A DNA stretch of 64,000 bases, from contig NZ_OY782776.1 in assembly GCF_963678245.1 (NCBI RefSeq), positions 124,001 through 188,000 on the forward strand, read 5' to 3'. This document shows, in pieces, positions 36,539-45,704 of this stretch. The position numbers and the translations under genes are program-made. Position 1 is the stretch's first letter; each line of letters opens with the position of its first letter. The notes below the pieces were generated by a model, which was given only the letters and a program-made list of their open reading frames with translations, had not been told where the DNA came from and did no database searches. Source of the stretch: an uncultured Sunxiuqinia sp. (GTDB lineage Bacteria > Bacteroidota > Bacteroidia > Bacteroidales > Prolixibacteraceae).

Positions 36539-37489
36539 ATGAAGCACTTTACAACAGTACACGATTTAGATAATTTAGACGAAGCGATAAAATTGGCTTT
36601 GGAGCTAAAAGAAGATCCTTATCAATTTCAGGATTTAGGAAAGAATAAAACCCTCTTGTTGGTTTTCTTCAATTCGAGTTTAAGAACTCGCCTGAGTACA
36701 CAAAAGGCTGGTTTAAACCTGGGGATGAATGTCATAGTGTTTGACATTAATGAAGGAGGTTGGAAACTGGAGACCGAGCTTGGTGTAATTATGGATAGCG
36801 ATAAGCCGGAGCATATTCGGGAAGCCGTGCCGGTTATTGGAAAGTATTGTGATATTATTGGAGTGCGAGCCTTTGCTAAATTTGAGAATCGCGAAGATGA
36901 TTATCAGGAAAAGATCATCCAGCAGTTTATCGATTATGCCGGAGTGCCTGTTGTTAGTATGGAAGCGGCTACCCGTCACCCTTTACAGTCGTTTGCTGAT
37001 CACCTGACCATTGAGGAACATAAAACTAAGGAACGTCCCAAAGTGGTGATGACTTGGGCTCCACATCCTCGTGCTTTGCCACAGGCTGTACCCAACTCAT
37101 TTGTTGAGTGGATGCGTGAAACAGACTATGAGCTGGTCGTTACTCATCCCGAAGGTTATGAGCTGGCACCTGAATTCATGGGTGATTTAAAACCGGAGTA
37201 TGATCAGATGAAAGCGTTTGAAGGTGCTGACTTTATTTATGCCAAAAGCTGGGCTGCTTATAGCGATTACGGAAAAGTATTATCACAAGACCGCAACTGG
37301 ACCGTATCGGACCGACAAATGGCAGTGACCAACGAGGCCAAATTTATGCATTGTCTGCCAGTACGACGAAATATGATTGTTACTGATTCTGTTATCGACA
37401 GTGCCAATTCAATTGTTGTCCCTGAAGCTGAAAACCGGCTGTTCTCAGCACAGGCTGTATTGAAGATGATGCTGGATCAGATGAAGTAG
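36539..37489 (+). CDS. argF': N-succinylornithine carbamoyltransferase
   Basis: A 316-residue transcarbamylase of the acylornithine branch, as in Bacteroides fragilis and Xanthomonas, rather than a classical ornithine carbamoyltransferase. The carbamoyl-phosphate motif is NSSLRTRLS (in place of STRTR); HPLQSFADHLTIEE and the C-terminal FMHCLPVRRNMIVTD are typical. The specificity residue is Pro90 (in DSDKPEH): established work on this family found Pro at this position in the succinylornithine enzyme and Glu in the acetylornithine enzyme. Succinylornithine is therefore the predicted substrate. Carbamoyl phosphate comes from CarAB. Confidence 0.92.
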   Translation: MKHFTTVHDLDNLDEAIKLALELKEDPYQFQDLGKNKTLLLVFFNSSLRTRLSTQKAGLNLGMNVIVFDINEGGWKLETELGVIMDSDKPEHIREAVPVIGKYCDIIGVRAFAKFENREDDYQEKIIQQFIDYAGVPVVSMEAATRHPLQSFADHLTIEEHKTKERPKVVMTWAPHPRALPQAVPNSFVEWMRETDYELVVTHPEGYELAPEFMGDLKPEYDQMKAFEGADFIYAKSWAAYSDYGKVLSQDRNWTVSDRQMAVTNEAKFMHCLPVRRNMIVTDSVIDSANSIVVPEAENRLFSAQAVLKMMLDQMK

Positions 37490-37500
37490 TTCCCCGATAG

Positions 37501-37566
37501 ATCGTCATCCTGAACTTGTTGCAGCATTTCTTTGCTATAGATGCTAAGCAAGTTCAGCCTGACAAA
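37501..37566. repeat. REP-type palindrome between argF' and argB
   Basis: An imperfect palindrome of about 65 nt: TGAACTTG near the left end is matched by CAAGTTCA near the right, with GCAT/ATGC further in. Its left half (cgtcatcctgaacttgtt) is the core of the repeat found many times in the polysaccharide region from 41.9 kb on. It is the only copy in the arginine cluster. Confidence 0.65.
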
Positions 37567-37580
37567 TAAGTATAAAAGAG

Positions 37581-38351
37581 ATGGAAAAACTTACGATAGT
37601 TAAAGTTGGCGGTAAGGTTGTTGAGGAAAACGAGTCGCTTCAAGAATTGCTGGATCATTTTTCGAAGCTTGAAGGGCTCAAAGTACTAGTGCATGGAGGA
37701 GGTAGATCGGCAACAGCTATGGCCCAACGAATGAGCATTGAAACCAAGATGGTGGATGGCCGCCGCATTACCGATAGTAACATGCTTGAGGTGGTAACCA
37801 TGGTGTATGGTGGCTTAGTCAATAAAAATATTGTTGCTCAATTGCAGGCTAACGGAATTAACGCCATTGGCTTAACGGGCACCGACCTGAATTATATGCA
37901 AGCGGTAAAACGGCCAGTGAAGGATATTGATTACGGTTTTGTAGGCGATGTGGTTTCGGTGCATGTTGATGAGCTGAAGCTGCTGGTTGAAAAGAAGGTG
38001 GTTCCGGTTTTGGCACCGCTGACTCATGATAAAAAAGGTCAGCTATTGAACACCAATGCCGACACCATTGCAGCAGAAGCAGCAATCGGATTTAGTCAGT
38101 ATTTTGATGTTGAGTTGGTTTTTTGCTTCGAAAAACCGGGTGTGTTGGAAGATGCCGAGAATGATGATTCGGTCATTAAATCGCTGACTCATTCCGGATT
38201 TAAAGCTCTTCAGGTTTCTGGAGCCATTCATGCGGGAATGATTCCTAAGTTGGATAATAGTTTCAATGCGATTCGGAAAGGAGTGGGTCAAATTCGGATT
38301 ACCAATATTGAAGGGCTAGAGAAAGGTGGAACAACCCTTGTTGCAGATTAA
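37581..38351 (+). CDS. argB: N-acylglutamate kinase
   Basis: A 256-residue amino-acid kinase phosphorylating the gamma-carboxyl of N-acylglutamate. Motifs: IVKVGGKVVEENESL, VLVHGGGRSATAMAQRM, GLTGTDLN and GMIPKLDN with the catalytic Lys. It lacks the N-terminal helix of the arginine-inhibited hexameric type, so feedback inhibition is not expected. It closes the arginine cluster and is followed by a very strong terminator. Confidence 0.93.
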   Translation: MEKLTIVKVGGKVVEENESLQELLDHFSKLEGLKVLVHGGGRSATAMAQRMSIETKMVDGRRITDSNMLEVVTMVYGGLVNKNIVAQLQANGINAIGLTGTDLNYMQAVKRPVKDIDYGFVGDVVSVHVDELKLLVEKKVVPVLAPLTHDKKGQLLNTNADTIAAEAAIGFSQYFDVELVFCFEKPGVLEDAENDDSVIKSLTHSGFKALQVSGAIHAGMIPKLDNSFNAIRKGVGQIRITNIEGLEKGGTTLVAD

Positions 38352-38374
38352 GAGAAAACAAATAACATCAATAA

Positions 38375-38418
38375 CCAAAGAGCGCCGACCTAGAAATTTC
38401 TAGGTCGGCGCTCTTTGG
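38375..38418 (+). terminator. Perfect 44-nt palindrome terminating the arginine cluster
   Basis: All 44 bases form a perfect palindrome (arms of 22 nt, outer sequence CCAAAGAGCGCCG). The outer A/T bases give T-rich ends on both strands, so it can stop both the arginine transcript from the left and the small gene at 38439-38735 from the right. Confidence 0.85.
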
Positions 38419-38438
38419 TTTCGTGAAAAACAATTGGA

Positions 38439-38735
38439 TTAATCTTGTTTCCCTGAATTGTTTTTGCGGGTCGAATCAATGATTTTTCGAGCTTCTGCCA
38501 GTGTGTTACTGCCATATTGCTTCAGATTCATCCTTTTTAAAATTTCTTGATTCGACGATTTTGCAAAGTTCAGCGGAACTTTGGGTTTATCATCTGAAGG
38601 TTTCAGAGCCACATATGTTGGAGCTTTTTTGAAACCAATAAATTCAATATACCCCTTATCAACTAACTTGTTAAGCGCTTCTTCCGCTTTTGGAGAAATT
38701 AGTTTTATTTCTACTTTATTGTTTCGTGTTTTCAT
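38439..38735 (-). CDS. Small hypothetical protein
   Basis: A 98-residue basic protein (pI clearly high from K/R content). The N-terminal stretch VEIKLISPKAEEALNKLVDKGYIEFIG recalls the strand-helix-strand start of small antitoxin-like proteins of Bacteroidota and Cyanobacteria, but I cannot name a family. A Pro/Lys linker and a helical, charged C-terminus follow. GAGAGG lies ahead of the ATG, which supports translation. No toxin gene is adjacent; the next gene is fkp, 230 nt upstream on the same strand. Confidence 0.55.
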   Translation of the reverse strand: MKTRNNKVEIKLISPKAEEALNKLVDKGYIEFIGFKKAPTYVALKPSDDKPKVPLNFAKSSNQEILKRMNLKQYGSNTLAEARKIIDSTRKNNSGKQD

Positions 38736-38964
38736 TATTTAATTTACCTCTCTTTTTAGGTCCCTAATATGTTTGTGAATTTAAGCTTTTATTTTTCATT
38801 AAAAACGGCTTGACTCATTTTTATGTGGTCAATCTTCAAGCGGTTATAAGCATTCGAGCTATGAATGCAACCTCATTTTATCATTCTTAAATGGTATTTA
38901 GCTTAAACTCTGATAGAATACCCTGTCGTTCTGCCACGGATATAGCCAGTTTTAAGATTATTCT

Positions 38965-41838
38965 TTAGGATCGTGTGAGTTGAAAGCCTGTTGTTGACAG
39001 CTCCAGATCAACAAAGCGGGCGTTCAGGTTTGGTGGATTTTCACTCAGCCGCTTTTTTATTTTTAGGGCTGCCTGCGGATCTTTCGCTAAAATAAACAGA
39101 TAGCCACCACCACCAGCTCCGGGTAGTTTATACGCGGCAGTCAAGTCTTCAATTAAATGAATGAGTTGTTGTATTGCCGGCGGGTTGGTACCATGGTCAA
39201 TTCGTTGTTTTTGTTGCCAGGTTTTAGCAATGCAAGCTGCCAGTTCGTTATAATCATTTTTTTGAAGGGTATTGAATGTGTGCACAGCATGTTGTTTCAT
39301 ATCTTCCAGAATATCCAGATGTTGTGTTCCATTCAAAAACATACCACGAACGATTTCTGCCAGTATGTTTTTCGCAGTCCGGGTGATTCCCGTATAATAG
39401 AGAAGCATGCAGGAATGAAATTCCGGCTTGGTGAACAGGTAATCGGGTGCCCACCTTACGGCTGGCTCTTGGTTAAATCCGGCATTTGTTTCCAGGAGTT
39501 TGACCCCCGGTAAAATGGCTCCAAACTGATCTTGCCAACCGCCCCCAGTGGTTAATAGTTGCTCCAATATGAGCGTGTTCATGCTGATTTGGGTATGGCT
39601 CCAGTTTAATCCGCAGAAATCAGATAAGGTACCTAGTACGGTGGCTGCCAGTGCGGAGCTTGTTCCTAATCCGGATCCCTTGGGAATGGCTGCCAGCATG
39701 GTAATTTCAATTCCACTGCCGAATGCTTTGAGTTGCTCTTTCAGCGACTTGAAATGTTGCGGCGTAAAGTCGGGATGAAAGCCGGCCAGACAAAGTGCTG
39801 CCTTGGGGATTGAGAAAGCTGAACCAATTTGGTTATAGTTGGCCAGTTCATTGTAATTGGTAATGGACTCCCGCTTGCCAAGGTCAATTGACCGAATGAC
39901 TATTTGGTATTCGTCTGTTGGTCGGATATAGCACTGCAAAGGAGGTTGCCCATTCAGGTTGATTGCCATATTGACTACTTTCCCACCTTGAAACAAGCAA
40001 TAGGGGGGTGTATCGGTCCAACCACCAGCCAGATCGATTCGGGCAGGGCTTCTTCCCCATACAATCTGATCTTGATGGATGTTGAGTTGAGGAATGGTCG
40101 TTTGCCGACTCACCGCTTTCAGAATGGTTTCACGAAGAATGCTAAAAGCTTCCTCTTCGGTATGACTAAAGTCTTGCCCTTGGTATTGCAATACTCTTGC
40201 CTGAAACATTTTTTCGGCCAAACGAACCTGAGGATCTACCAGCTGGTTATCCAATGGTTGAACAGGCAACTCTTGTTCTGCAAATTCCTTCGCTGCCTGA
40301 TCCAGATTGAGTTGGAAAAATATGCTGTGCTTAAAGTTATTGCGGATAGCCGGCCAGTTTTTTAACCGGAATGATTTTCGTTGTTCAAAAAGTCGCGAAA
40401 GATTAGCTTTTTCAGATAGTTGGTTGGCTGAAAGTCTTTTTTTGTTAGCCCAGAGTGTGGTGAAAGTTTCATTTGTTGTTGAATCAAGCAACCAGTTGAT
40501 CCATGATGAATTTAACTCTTCTTTTGTGCAAATTGGGAAAATAGGAGAGTCCTGTATGTCGTTATCCGGATCCAGCTTTGCAGATTCAAAGCTCAATCCT
40601 CGTTCTTGCAACCAGTGTTTAAATGGTTTTTCCAACCAGTTGGTCGAATCATCTCCAAGAGCACCTTTAAACTGGTCGTTGATATGATAAGGACGAACAC
40701 AGTATTCAGTTTTACCGATCGGAACAATATCAAGACAAACTCCTGAAGATAGATTTAGACTCCAGTCGTTCTCCGGAATTCCGGTTACAATATGGTTGCT
40801 GGAGAGCTTCCACCCTTGACTGATGTGGCTGTTTTCAATCCATAGATTTTCCATTTGTCCACTTAGGTGGATTTCCGAATGAGCATTTTGGATAAACATG
40901 CTGGGATGTGGCTTCCGGTCTTTATGTAGTATTGAGCGAGGATCAATTACCCGGTTTTGAATTGCTAATGTAGATGATATTAGTTCTTTACTAGTCCCAT
41001 AATGATAAAATTCACCACCCTCGAGTGGTATAACCGCTACGCTGAGTTTGCCAATTTCATTATCCTCCAGTGTTGGGGTTTCACCCATTGCCAGCCCAAA
41101 TTCCGAATACAGATCGTAAAATGGGGGTGTGTTGGGTGACTGGCCGTTTTTGTAGCCCGATTTTTTCATCAACAGTTCAACAGCACGGTCACTCAACAGC
41201 CAAATGCCAATATCCATCAAACAAAGGTGGCTTTGCCCCAGTTCCTGAAGTTCACGAACCGATGGCTTTTGCAACATCGAGCTTAAACGTTCCGGATTAT
41301 TTTTTTTGCATACAAATACGCCATGCCTTGATGCCAACTCGGGGCGCGACCATAGACCATAACAAATCACATCAGCTTCAGGTAGTGGTGCGAGGGGCTG
41401 GTTATTTAAGATCAGCACATCGCCACTGGCAATAAGTGTGTTGACTTTTGCCGGAGCTGATTGGATAATCTTTTCGTAAAGGGGAGATTGCAGATCAAGC
41501 AGGGTTTGGTTGAGCTTTTGTCCACGACTCCAGCGAAAAACAGGAATAGGAGCTAACAACTTGCCCGATGGGGCATAAGAAGGTAGTCGCCTGCTTTGTC
41601 CTCCCGCGTGAATTAAGATTCTTTTCTCACTACTTAGCCATTCTTCAAAAGGTTGATCTTCATCCTGATTCTTCCAGCATTGTGATAACAACCATGAGGT
41701 ACCACCGCCTGACCCAACCCGATTCTCAATGGGGTCGGAGGTGCAATAAAAATCGGTTGTATTGTGTTGGGTGATGGTATGAAAGTTTGTTGCCAGATTG
41801 GGTGGCAATGAAAGCAGGTGTTTGGTTGCTTTTTTCAT
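38965..41838 (-). CDS. fkp: Bifunctional L-fucokinase/GDP-L-fucose pyrophosphorylase
   Basis: A 957-residue fusion enzyme, starting at the ATG at 41838 (MKKATKHLLSLPPNLATNF); the open frame continues 46 codons further upstream but without a plausible start. The N-terminal part (about 60-430) is the GDP-fucose pyrophosphorylase (VGSGGGTSWLL, HAGGQSRRLPSYAPSGK); the C-terminal part (from about 600) is a GHMP kinase with the P-loop PKGSGLGTSSALAATVLG near 717 and GAGGGGYLF near the end. It turns free fucose into GDP-fucose, used in Bacteroides to fucosylate capsule and glycoproteins. The de novo enzymes gmd and fcl lie upstream, separated by repeats. Confidence 0.93.
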   Translation of the reverse strand: MKKATKHLLSLPPNLATNFHTITQHNTTDFYCTSDPIENRVGSGGGTSWLLSQCWKNQDEDQPFEEWLSSEKRILIHAGGQSRRLPSYAPSGKLLAPIPVFRWSRGQKLNQTLLDLQSPLYEKIIQSAPAKVNTLIASGDVLILNNQPLAPLPEADVICYGLWSRPELASRHGVFVCKKNNPERLSSMLQKPSVRELQELGQSHLCLMDIGIWLLSDRAVELLMKKSGYKNGQSPNTPPFYDLYSEFGLAMGETPTLEDNEIGKLSVAVIPLEGGEFYHYGTSKELISSTLAIQNRVIDPRSILHKDRKPHPSMFIQNAHSEIHLSGQMENLWIENSHISQGWKLSSNHIVTGIPENDWSLNLSSGVCLDIVPIGKTEYCVRPYHINDQFKGALGDDSTNWLEKPFKHWLQERGLSFESAKLDPDNDIQDSPIFPICTKEELNSSWINWLLDSTTNETFTTLWANKKRLSANQLSEKANLSRLFEQRKSFRLKNWPAIRNNFKHSIFFQLNLDQAAKEFAEQELPVQPLDNQLVDPQVRLAEKMFQARVLQYQGQDFSHTEEEAFSILRETILKAVSRQTTIPQLNIHQDQIVWGRSPARIDLAGGWTDTPPYCLFQGGKVVNMAINLNGQPPLQCYIRPTDEYQIVIRSIDLGKRESITNYNELANYNQIGSAFSIPKAALCLAGFHPDFTPQHFKSLKEQLKAFGSGIEITMLAAIPKGSGLGTSSALAATVLGTLSDFCGLNWSHTQISMNTLILEQLLTTGGGWQDQFGAILPGVKLLETNAGFNQEPAVRWAPDYLFTKPEFHSCMLLYYTGITRTAKNILAEIVRGMFLNGTQHLDILEDMKQHAVHTFNTLQKNDYNELAACIAKTWQQKQRIDHGTNPPAIQQLIHLIEDLTAAYKLPGAGGGGYLFILAKDPQAALKIKKRLSENPPNLNARFVDLELSTTGFQLTRS

Positions 41839-41968
41839 AGTTATTTTATGTCTGTAGTATTGTGCTATAGTTTTTGATAAAGATAGTAACTGTAGATATA
41901 GAATAAATGTTTTTGAAATGGAATAGTGAATTCGATCTTCTTTTTTTATCCCTAATCCCAATAGAAGG
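41839..41968. other. Upstream region of fkp
   Basis: About 130 AT-rich nt between the fkp ATG and the first repeat copy. It must hold the fkp promoter, but I see no clear TAnnTTTG box on the minus strand. Confidence 0.3.
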
Positions 41969-42453
41969 CTCGTCATTCTGAACTTGTTTCAGGATCTTTC
42001 AGCCGATTGCTCCAATATTGTCCGAAACAGATTGATTCGGTCGTTCCTCCCTCGCCATGAGGTTTTTCACTTACGTCATTGCTAGCAAAGCGAAGTAATC
42101 TTTAAGCTGATTACTGCTATCTCATCCTCTTGGCTCTTTATTCTTGGTTCTAAAGTCTACTATCTAAAGTCTTATTCTCATTGCATGTGTTGGGGCGTTG
42201 CCCCAAGCCTCAGTTACTTTTCTCCTTCGATGAGAAAAGTAACCAAAAGAATCAAGGCTGACGAAGGTTTTGAACGAAAACTACGGGTCAGTCACTGCCC
42301 GAAAACCAAACTCCTCCTTTCAGTCGTCAAACAGGGTTTTCTTAGCGAGTGCCTTTGCTGTTTCCTTCCCTTGTTTTCTAGTTCAAAACTTTCGTAGGCC
42401 GGGCTTTTCGCCTTGCGGCGAAGTGGGGACTTAACCGCCCCCAAAGCCGAGAG
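41969..42453. repeat. Composite repeat, tandem copy 1 (485 nt, short form)
   Basis: Anchored on ctcgtcattctgaacttg. In order it contains: the REP-like palindrome cctgaacttgtttcagg (here with one change); a second REP-like stretch (cgtcattgctagcaaagcg); the hairpin TTGGGGC/GCCCCAA; the hairpin ACTTTTCTC/GAGAAAAGT; a 'caaacagggttttctt' block; and TTCGCC/GGCGAA. This copy lacks the 104-nt insert present in copies 2, 3 and 4. Short ORFs in it recur in other copies only because the DNA is repeated. Confidence 0.8.
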
Positions 42454-43120
42454 CTCGTCATCCAGAACTTGTTTCAGGATCTTTCAGCGGGTTGCTTTGC
42501 CTATCTGGTCATCCAATTATCTGAATATCTGATTATCTATTAATCTTGTTTCGGGATCTGTTAGCGGATTGTTTCAATATTGTTCGAAGCAGATTGATTC
42601 GGTCGTTCCTCCCTCACCATGAGGTTTTTCACTTGCGTCATTGCTAGCAAAGCGAAGTAATCTTTAAGCTGATTACTGCTATCTCATCCTCTTGGCTCTT
42701 TATTCTTGGTTCTAAAGTCTACTATCTAAGGTCTTATTCTCATTGCATGTGTTGGGGCGTAGCCCCAAGCCCCAGTTACTTTTCTCCTTCGATGAGAAAA
42801 GTAACTAAAAGAATCAAGGCTGACGAAGGTTTTGAACGAAACGAACATGAAATTTAATCTGCGATATTTCACAAACAAGCATGATTAAATTTCATCGGGA
42901 GTTCCATACGTTACCATTGAAAATAAAAAATATAAACGGATGAAAACTACGGGTCAGTCACTGCCCGAAAACCAAACTCCTCCTTTCAGTCGTCAAACAG
43001 GGTTTTCTTAGCGAGTGCCTTTGCTGTTTCCTTCCCTTGTTTTCTAGTTCAAAACCTTCGTAGGCCGGGCTTTTCGCCTTGCGGCGAAGTGGGGACTTAA
43101 CCGCCCCCCAAAGCCGAGAG
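42454..43120. repeat. Composite repeat, tandem copy 2 (667 nt)
   Basis: Nearly the same sequence as copy 1, with an additional stretch after the anchor (tatctggtcatccaattatc) and a 104-nt insert at about 42838-42941. Similarity to copy 3 runs almost end to end, so the copies arose recently or are kept alike by recombination. Confidence 0.8.
42838..42941. repeat. 104-nt insert element inside the composite repeat
   Basis: Present in copies 2, 3 (about 43505-43608) and 4 (about 45220-45323) at the same place, and cleanly absent from copy 1. It contains a perfect 13-bp inverted repeat, ATGAAATTTAATC (42847-42859) and GATTAAATTTCAT (42883-42895), with a 23-nt loop. Either a small mobile hairpin element or the trace of a precise deletion in copy 1. 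Confidence 0.7.
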
Positions 43121-43783
43121 CTCGTCATCCAGAACTTGTTTCAGGATCTTTCAGCGGGTTGCTTTGCCTATCTGGTCATCCAATTATCTGAATATCCGAT
43201 TATCTATTAATCTTGTTTCGGGATCTGTTAGCGGATTGTTTCAATATTGTTCGAAGCAGATTGATTCGGTCGTTCCTCCCTCGCCATGAGGTTTTTCACT
43301 TACGTCATTGCTAGCAAAGCGAAGTAATCTTTAAGCTGATTACTGCTATCTCATCCTCTTGGCTCTTTATTCTTGGAGCTAAAGTCGACTATCTAAGGTC
43401 TTATTCTCATTGCTTTTGTTGGGGCGTTGTCCCAAGCCCCAGTTACTTTTCTCCTTCGATGAGAAAAGGAACCAAAAGAATCAAGGCTGACGATGCTTTT
43501 GAACGAAACGAACATGAAATTTAATCTCCGATATTTCACAAACAAGCATGATTAAATTTCATCGGGAGTTCCATACGTTACCATTGAAAATAAAAAATAT
43601 AAACGGATGAAAACTACGGGTCAGCCACTTCCCGAAAACCAAACTCCTCCTTCCAGTAGTCAAACAGGGTTTTCTTAGCGAGTGCCTTAGCTGTTTCCTT
43701 CCCTTATTTTCTGATTCAAAGCCTTTGTAGACCGGGCTTTTTGTCTTGCGGTGAAGTAGGGACTTCGCCCCCAAAACCTAGAG
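43121..43783. repeat. Composite repeat, tandem copy 3 (663 nt)
   Basis: Same module order as copy 2, including the 104-nt insert, with scattered point changes towards its right end. A further anchor (ctcgtcatcctgaac) starts at 43784 but breaks off about 40 nt later, ahead of the fcl stop codon at 43864. Confidence 0.8.
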
Positions 43784-43863
43784 CTCGTCATCCTGAACAT
43801 GTTCTGTTAGCGAGTTCCTGGAATTTGAATTCTCTTCTTTATACTTAAAGGGCTCTTATAATT

Positions 43864-44958
43864 CTAGCTGGCTAAGTAGTGTTGGTACATCAGTTTGATC
43901 CCTTCCTCCAGCTCTATCTTATGTTTCCATCCGAGGCGATGAAGCTTGGAGGGATCGGTCAACTTACGCATGGTGCCATCCGGTTTCGACGTGTCAAAGT
44001 GAATCGTTCCTTTGAAATCAATTTCTTTTTGAATGGTTTCAGCTAAGAGACGGATCGAAATTTCTTTTCCTGTCCCGATGTTTATATGTGTATTGCGGAT
44101 TTCATCTCCACAGTCGGCTTTGACATCTTCAAAATCGCGGTTCTCCAATATGAAGATACATGCTTCGGCCATGTCTTCTGACCAGAGAAATTCACGCAGC
44201 GGCTTTCCGGTTCCCCAAAGATCCAGGGTTACTGCTTTGTGGTCGTTATTTGGTTGCCGGATGCCGTATTTGTTCAGGATTGTAAGGATTTCCTCTTCGT
44301 TGGAGTCTCCACTAATTCCTTCAATCGGTCGGAGAGTAAGATCTTTTCGGATCGCGTCCCAGTGACCATCTTCGAGGCATTTGGACAGGTGTATTTTACG
44401 AATCATTGCCGGTAGCACGTGGGAGGTCTCCAGGTTGAAATTGTCGTTGGGGCCATACAAATTGGTCGGCATTACTGAAATAAAGTTGGTGCCATATTGT
44501 AGGTTGTAGGACTCGCACATTTTAAGTCCGGCTATTTTGGCAATGGCATAGGGCTCATTGGTGTATTCAAGTACATCGGTCAGCAGGCAATCTTCGGGCA
44601 TGGGCTGCGGTGCATTTTTAGGGTAGATACAGGTCGATCCTAAAAATAACAGCTTTTTTACACCATGCAGATACGATTGGTGAATGACGTTGTTTTGGAT
44701 TTGCATGTTTTCGTAGATGAACTGACCGCGATACGTACTGTTCGCTACAATACCGCCTACTTTGGCTGCCGCAAGGATGACATATTCCGGTTTTTCGTTT
44801 TCAAAAAAGTTGTTCACAGCAGACTGACTTTGTAGATCGAGTTCTTTATGGGTGCGACCAATCAGATTGGTGTACCCTTTTGCTTGTAAGATCTTCCATA
44901 TGGCTGATCCCACCAGTCCCCGGTGCCCGGCAATGTATATTTTTGCTGTTTTTTGCAT
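43864..44958 (-). CDS. fcl: GDP-L-fucose synthase
   Basis: A 364-residue epimerase-reductase that converts GDP-4-keto-6-deoxymannose to GDP-L-fucose. I start at the ATG at 44958 ([20 protein letters not shown]); the frame extended to 45042 reads into repeat sequence. NAD(P) motif GHRGLVG, catalytic Ser in LGSTCIYP and Tyr/Lys in [11 protein letters not shown]. An insertion of about 40 residues (near 215-260, [20 protein letters not shown]) compared with the E. coli enzyme is usual in Bacteroidota. It works with gmd, from which it is separated by repeat copy 4. Confidence 0.95.
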   Translation of the reverse strand: MQKTAKIYIAGHRGLVGSAIWKILQAKGYTNLIGRTHKELDLQSQSAVNNFFENEKPEYVILAAAKVGGIVANSTYRGQFIYENMQIQNNVIHQSYLHGVKKLLFLGSTCIYPKNAPQPMPEDCLLTDVLEYTNEPYAIAKIAGLKMCESYNLQYGTNFISVMPTNLYGPNDNFNLETSHVLPAMIRKIHLSKCLEDGHWDAIRKDLTLRPIEGISGDSNEEEILTILNKYGIRQPNNDHKAVTLDLWGTGKPLREFLWSEDMAEACIFILENRDFEDVKADCGDEIRNTHINIGTGKEISIRLLAETIQKEIDFKGTIHFDTSKPDGTMRKLTDPSKLHRLGWKHKIELEEGIKLMYQHYLAS

Positions 44959-45704
44959 GTTTCTTTGTGTTCTATTTTTGTTTTTATTCCTATTCTCCTG
45001 ATATGGCTTTGCTTTTGCGCTATTGTCAGCAATGTAAAGCAATCTTTAAGCTGATTACTACTTTCTCATCCTCTTGGCTCTTTATTCTTGGAGCTAAAGT
45101 CGACTACCTAACGTCTTGTTCTCATTGCTTTTGTTGGGGCGTTACCCCAAGCCCCAGTTACTTTTCTCCTTCGATGAGAAAAGTAACCAAAAGAATCAAG
45201 GCTGACGATGCTTTTGAACGAAACGAACATGAAATTTAATCTGCGATATTTCACAAATAAGCATGATTAAATTTCATCGGGAGTTCCATACGTTACCATT
45301 GAAAATAAAAAATATAAACGGATGAAAACTACGGGTTAGTCACTGCCCGAAAACCAAACTCCTCCTTCCAGTCGTCAAACAGGGTTTTCTTAGCGAGTGC
45401 CTTTGCTGTTTCCTTCCCTTGTTTTCTAGTTCAAAACCTTCGTAGGCCGGGCTTGGGGGACTTAACCGCCCCCAAAGCCGAGAGCTCGTCATCCTGAACT
45501 TGTTTCAGTATCTTTCAGCGGGTTGCTCTGCCTATCTGGTCATCCGAAAATCTGAAAATCCGATTATCTATTAATCTTGTTTCAGGATGTTAGCAAATTG
45601 CTCCAATATTGTTCGAAGCAGATTGCCGCGTCGTTCCTTCCTGTCAATGACACTTTTCACTTCCCGTCATGCCAAGCAATGCGAAGCAATCTTTCTGGCT
45701 GAAC
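44959..45704. repeat. Composite repeat, copy 4, between fcl and gmd
   Basis: From about 45010 to 45690 this gap repeats the modules of the 42-43.8 kb array: caatctttaagctgattact, the TTGGGGC/GCCCCAA-like hairpin, the CTTTTCTC/GAGAAAAG hairpin, the 104-nt insert (45220-45323), the caaacagggttttc block and the REP-like anchor at 45485. A second REP-like stretch ends near 45690. The TTCGCC/GGCGAA part is shortened. No promoter for fcl can be pointed out inside it. Confidence 0.75.

Noticed and set aside
41839-41976. A 46-codon N-terminal extension of Fkp
   Set aside because: The added residues do not resemble Fkp proteins, whose N-terminus matches the ATG at 41838, and the extension reaches into the first repeat copy.
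42185-42397. A 70-codon ORF (starting MCWGVAPSLSYFSPSMRK) that recurs at 45.1 kb and, in related form, at 47.0, 61.8 and 63.5 kb
   Set aside because: The similarity between copies is in the DNA, including hairpins such as TTGGGGC/GCCCCAA that the frame merely crosses. The frames end at different places in each copy, and there is no ribosome-binding signal. They are by-products of the composite repeat.
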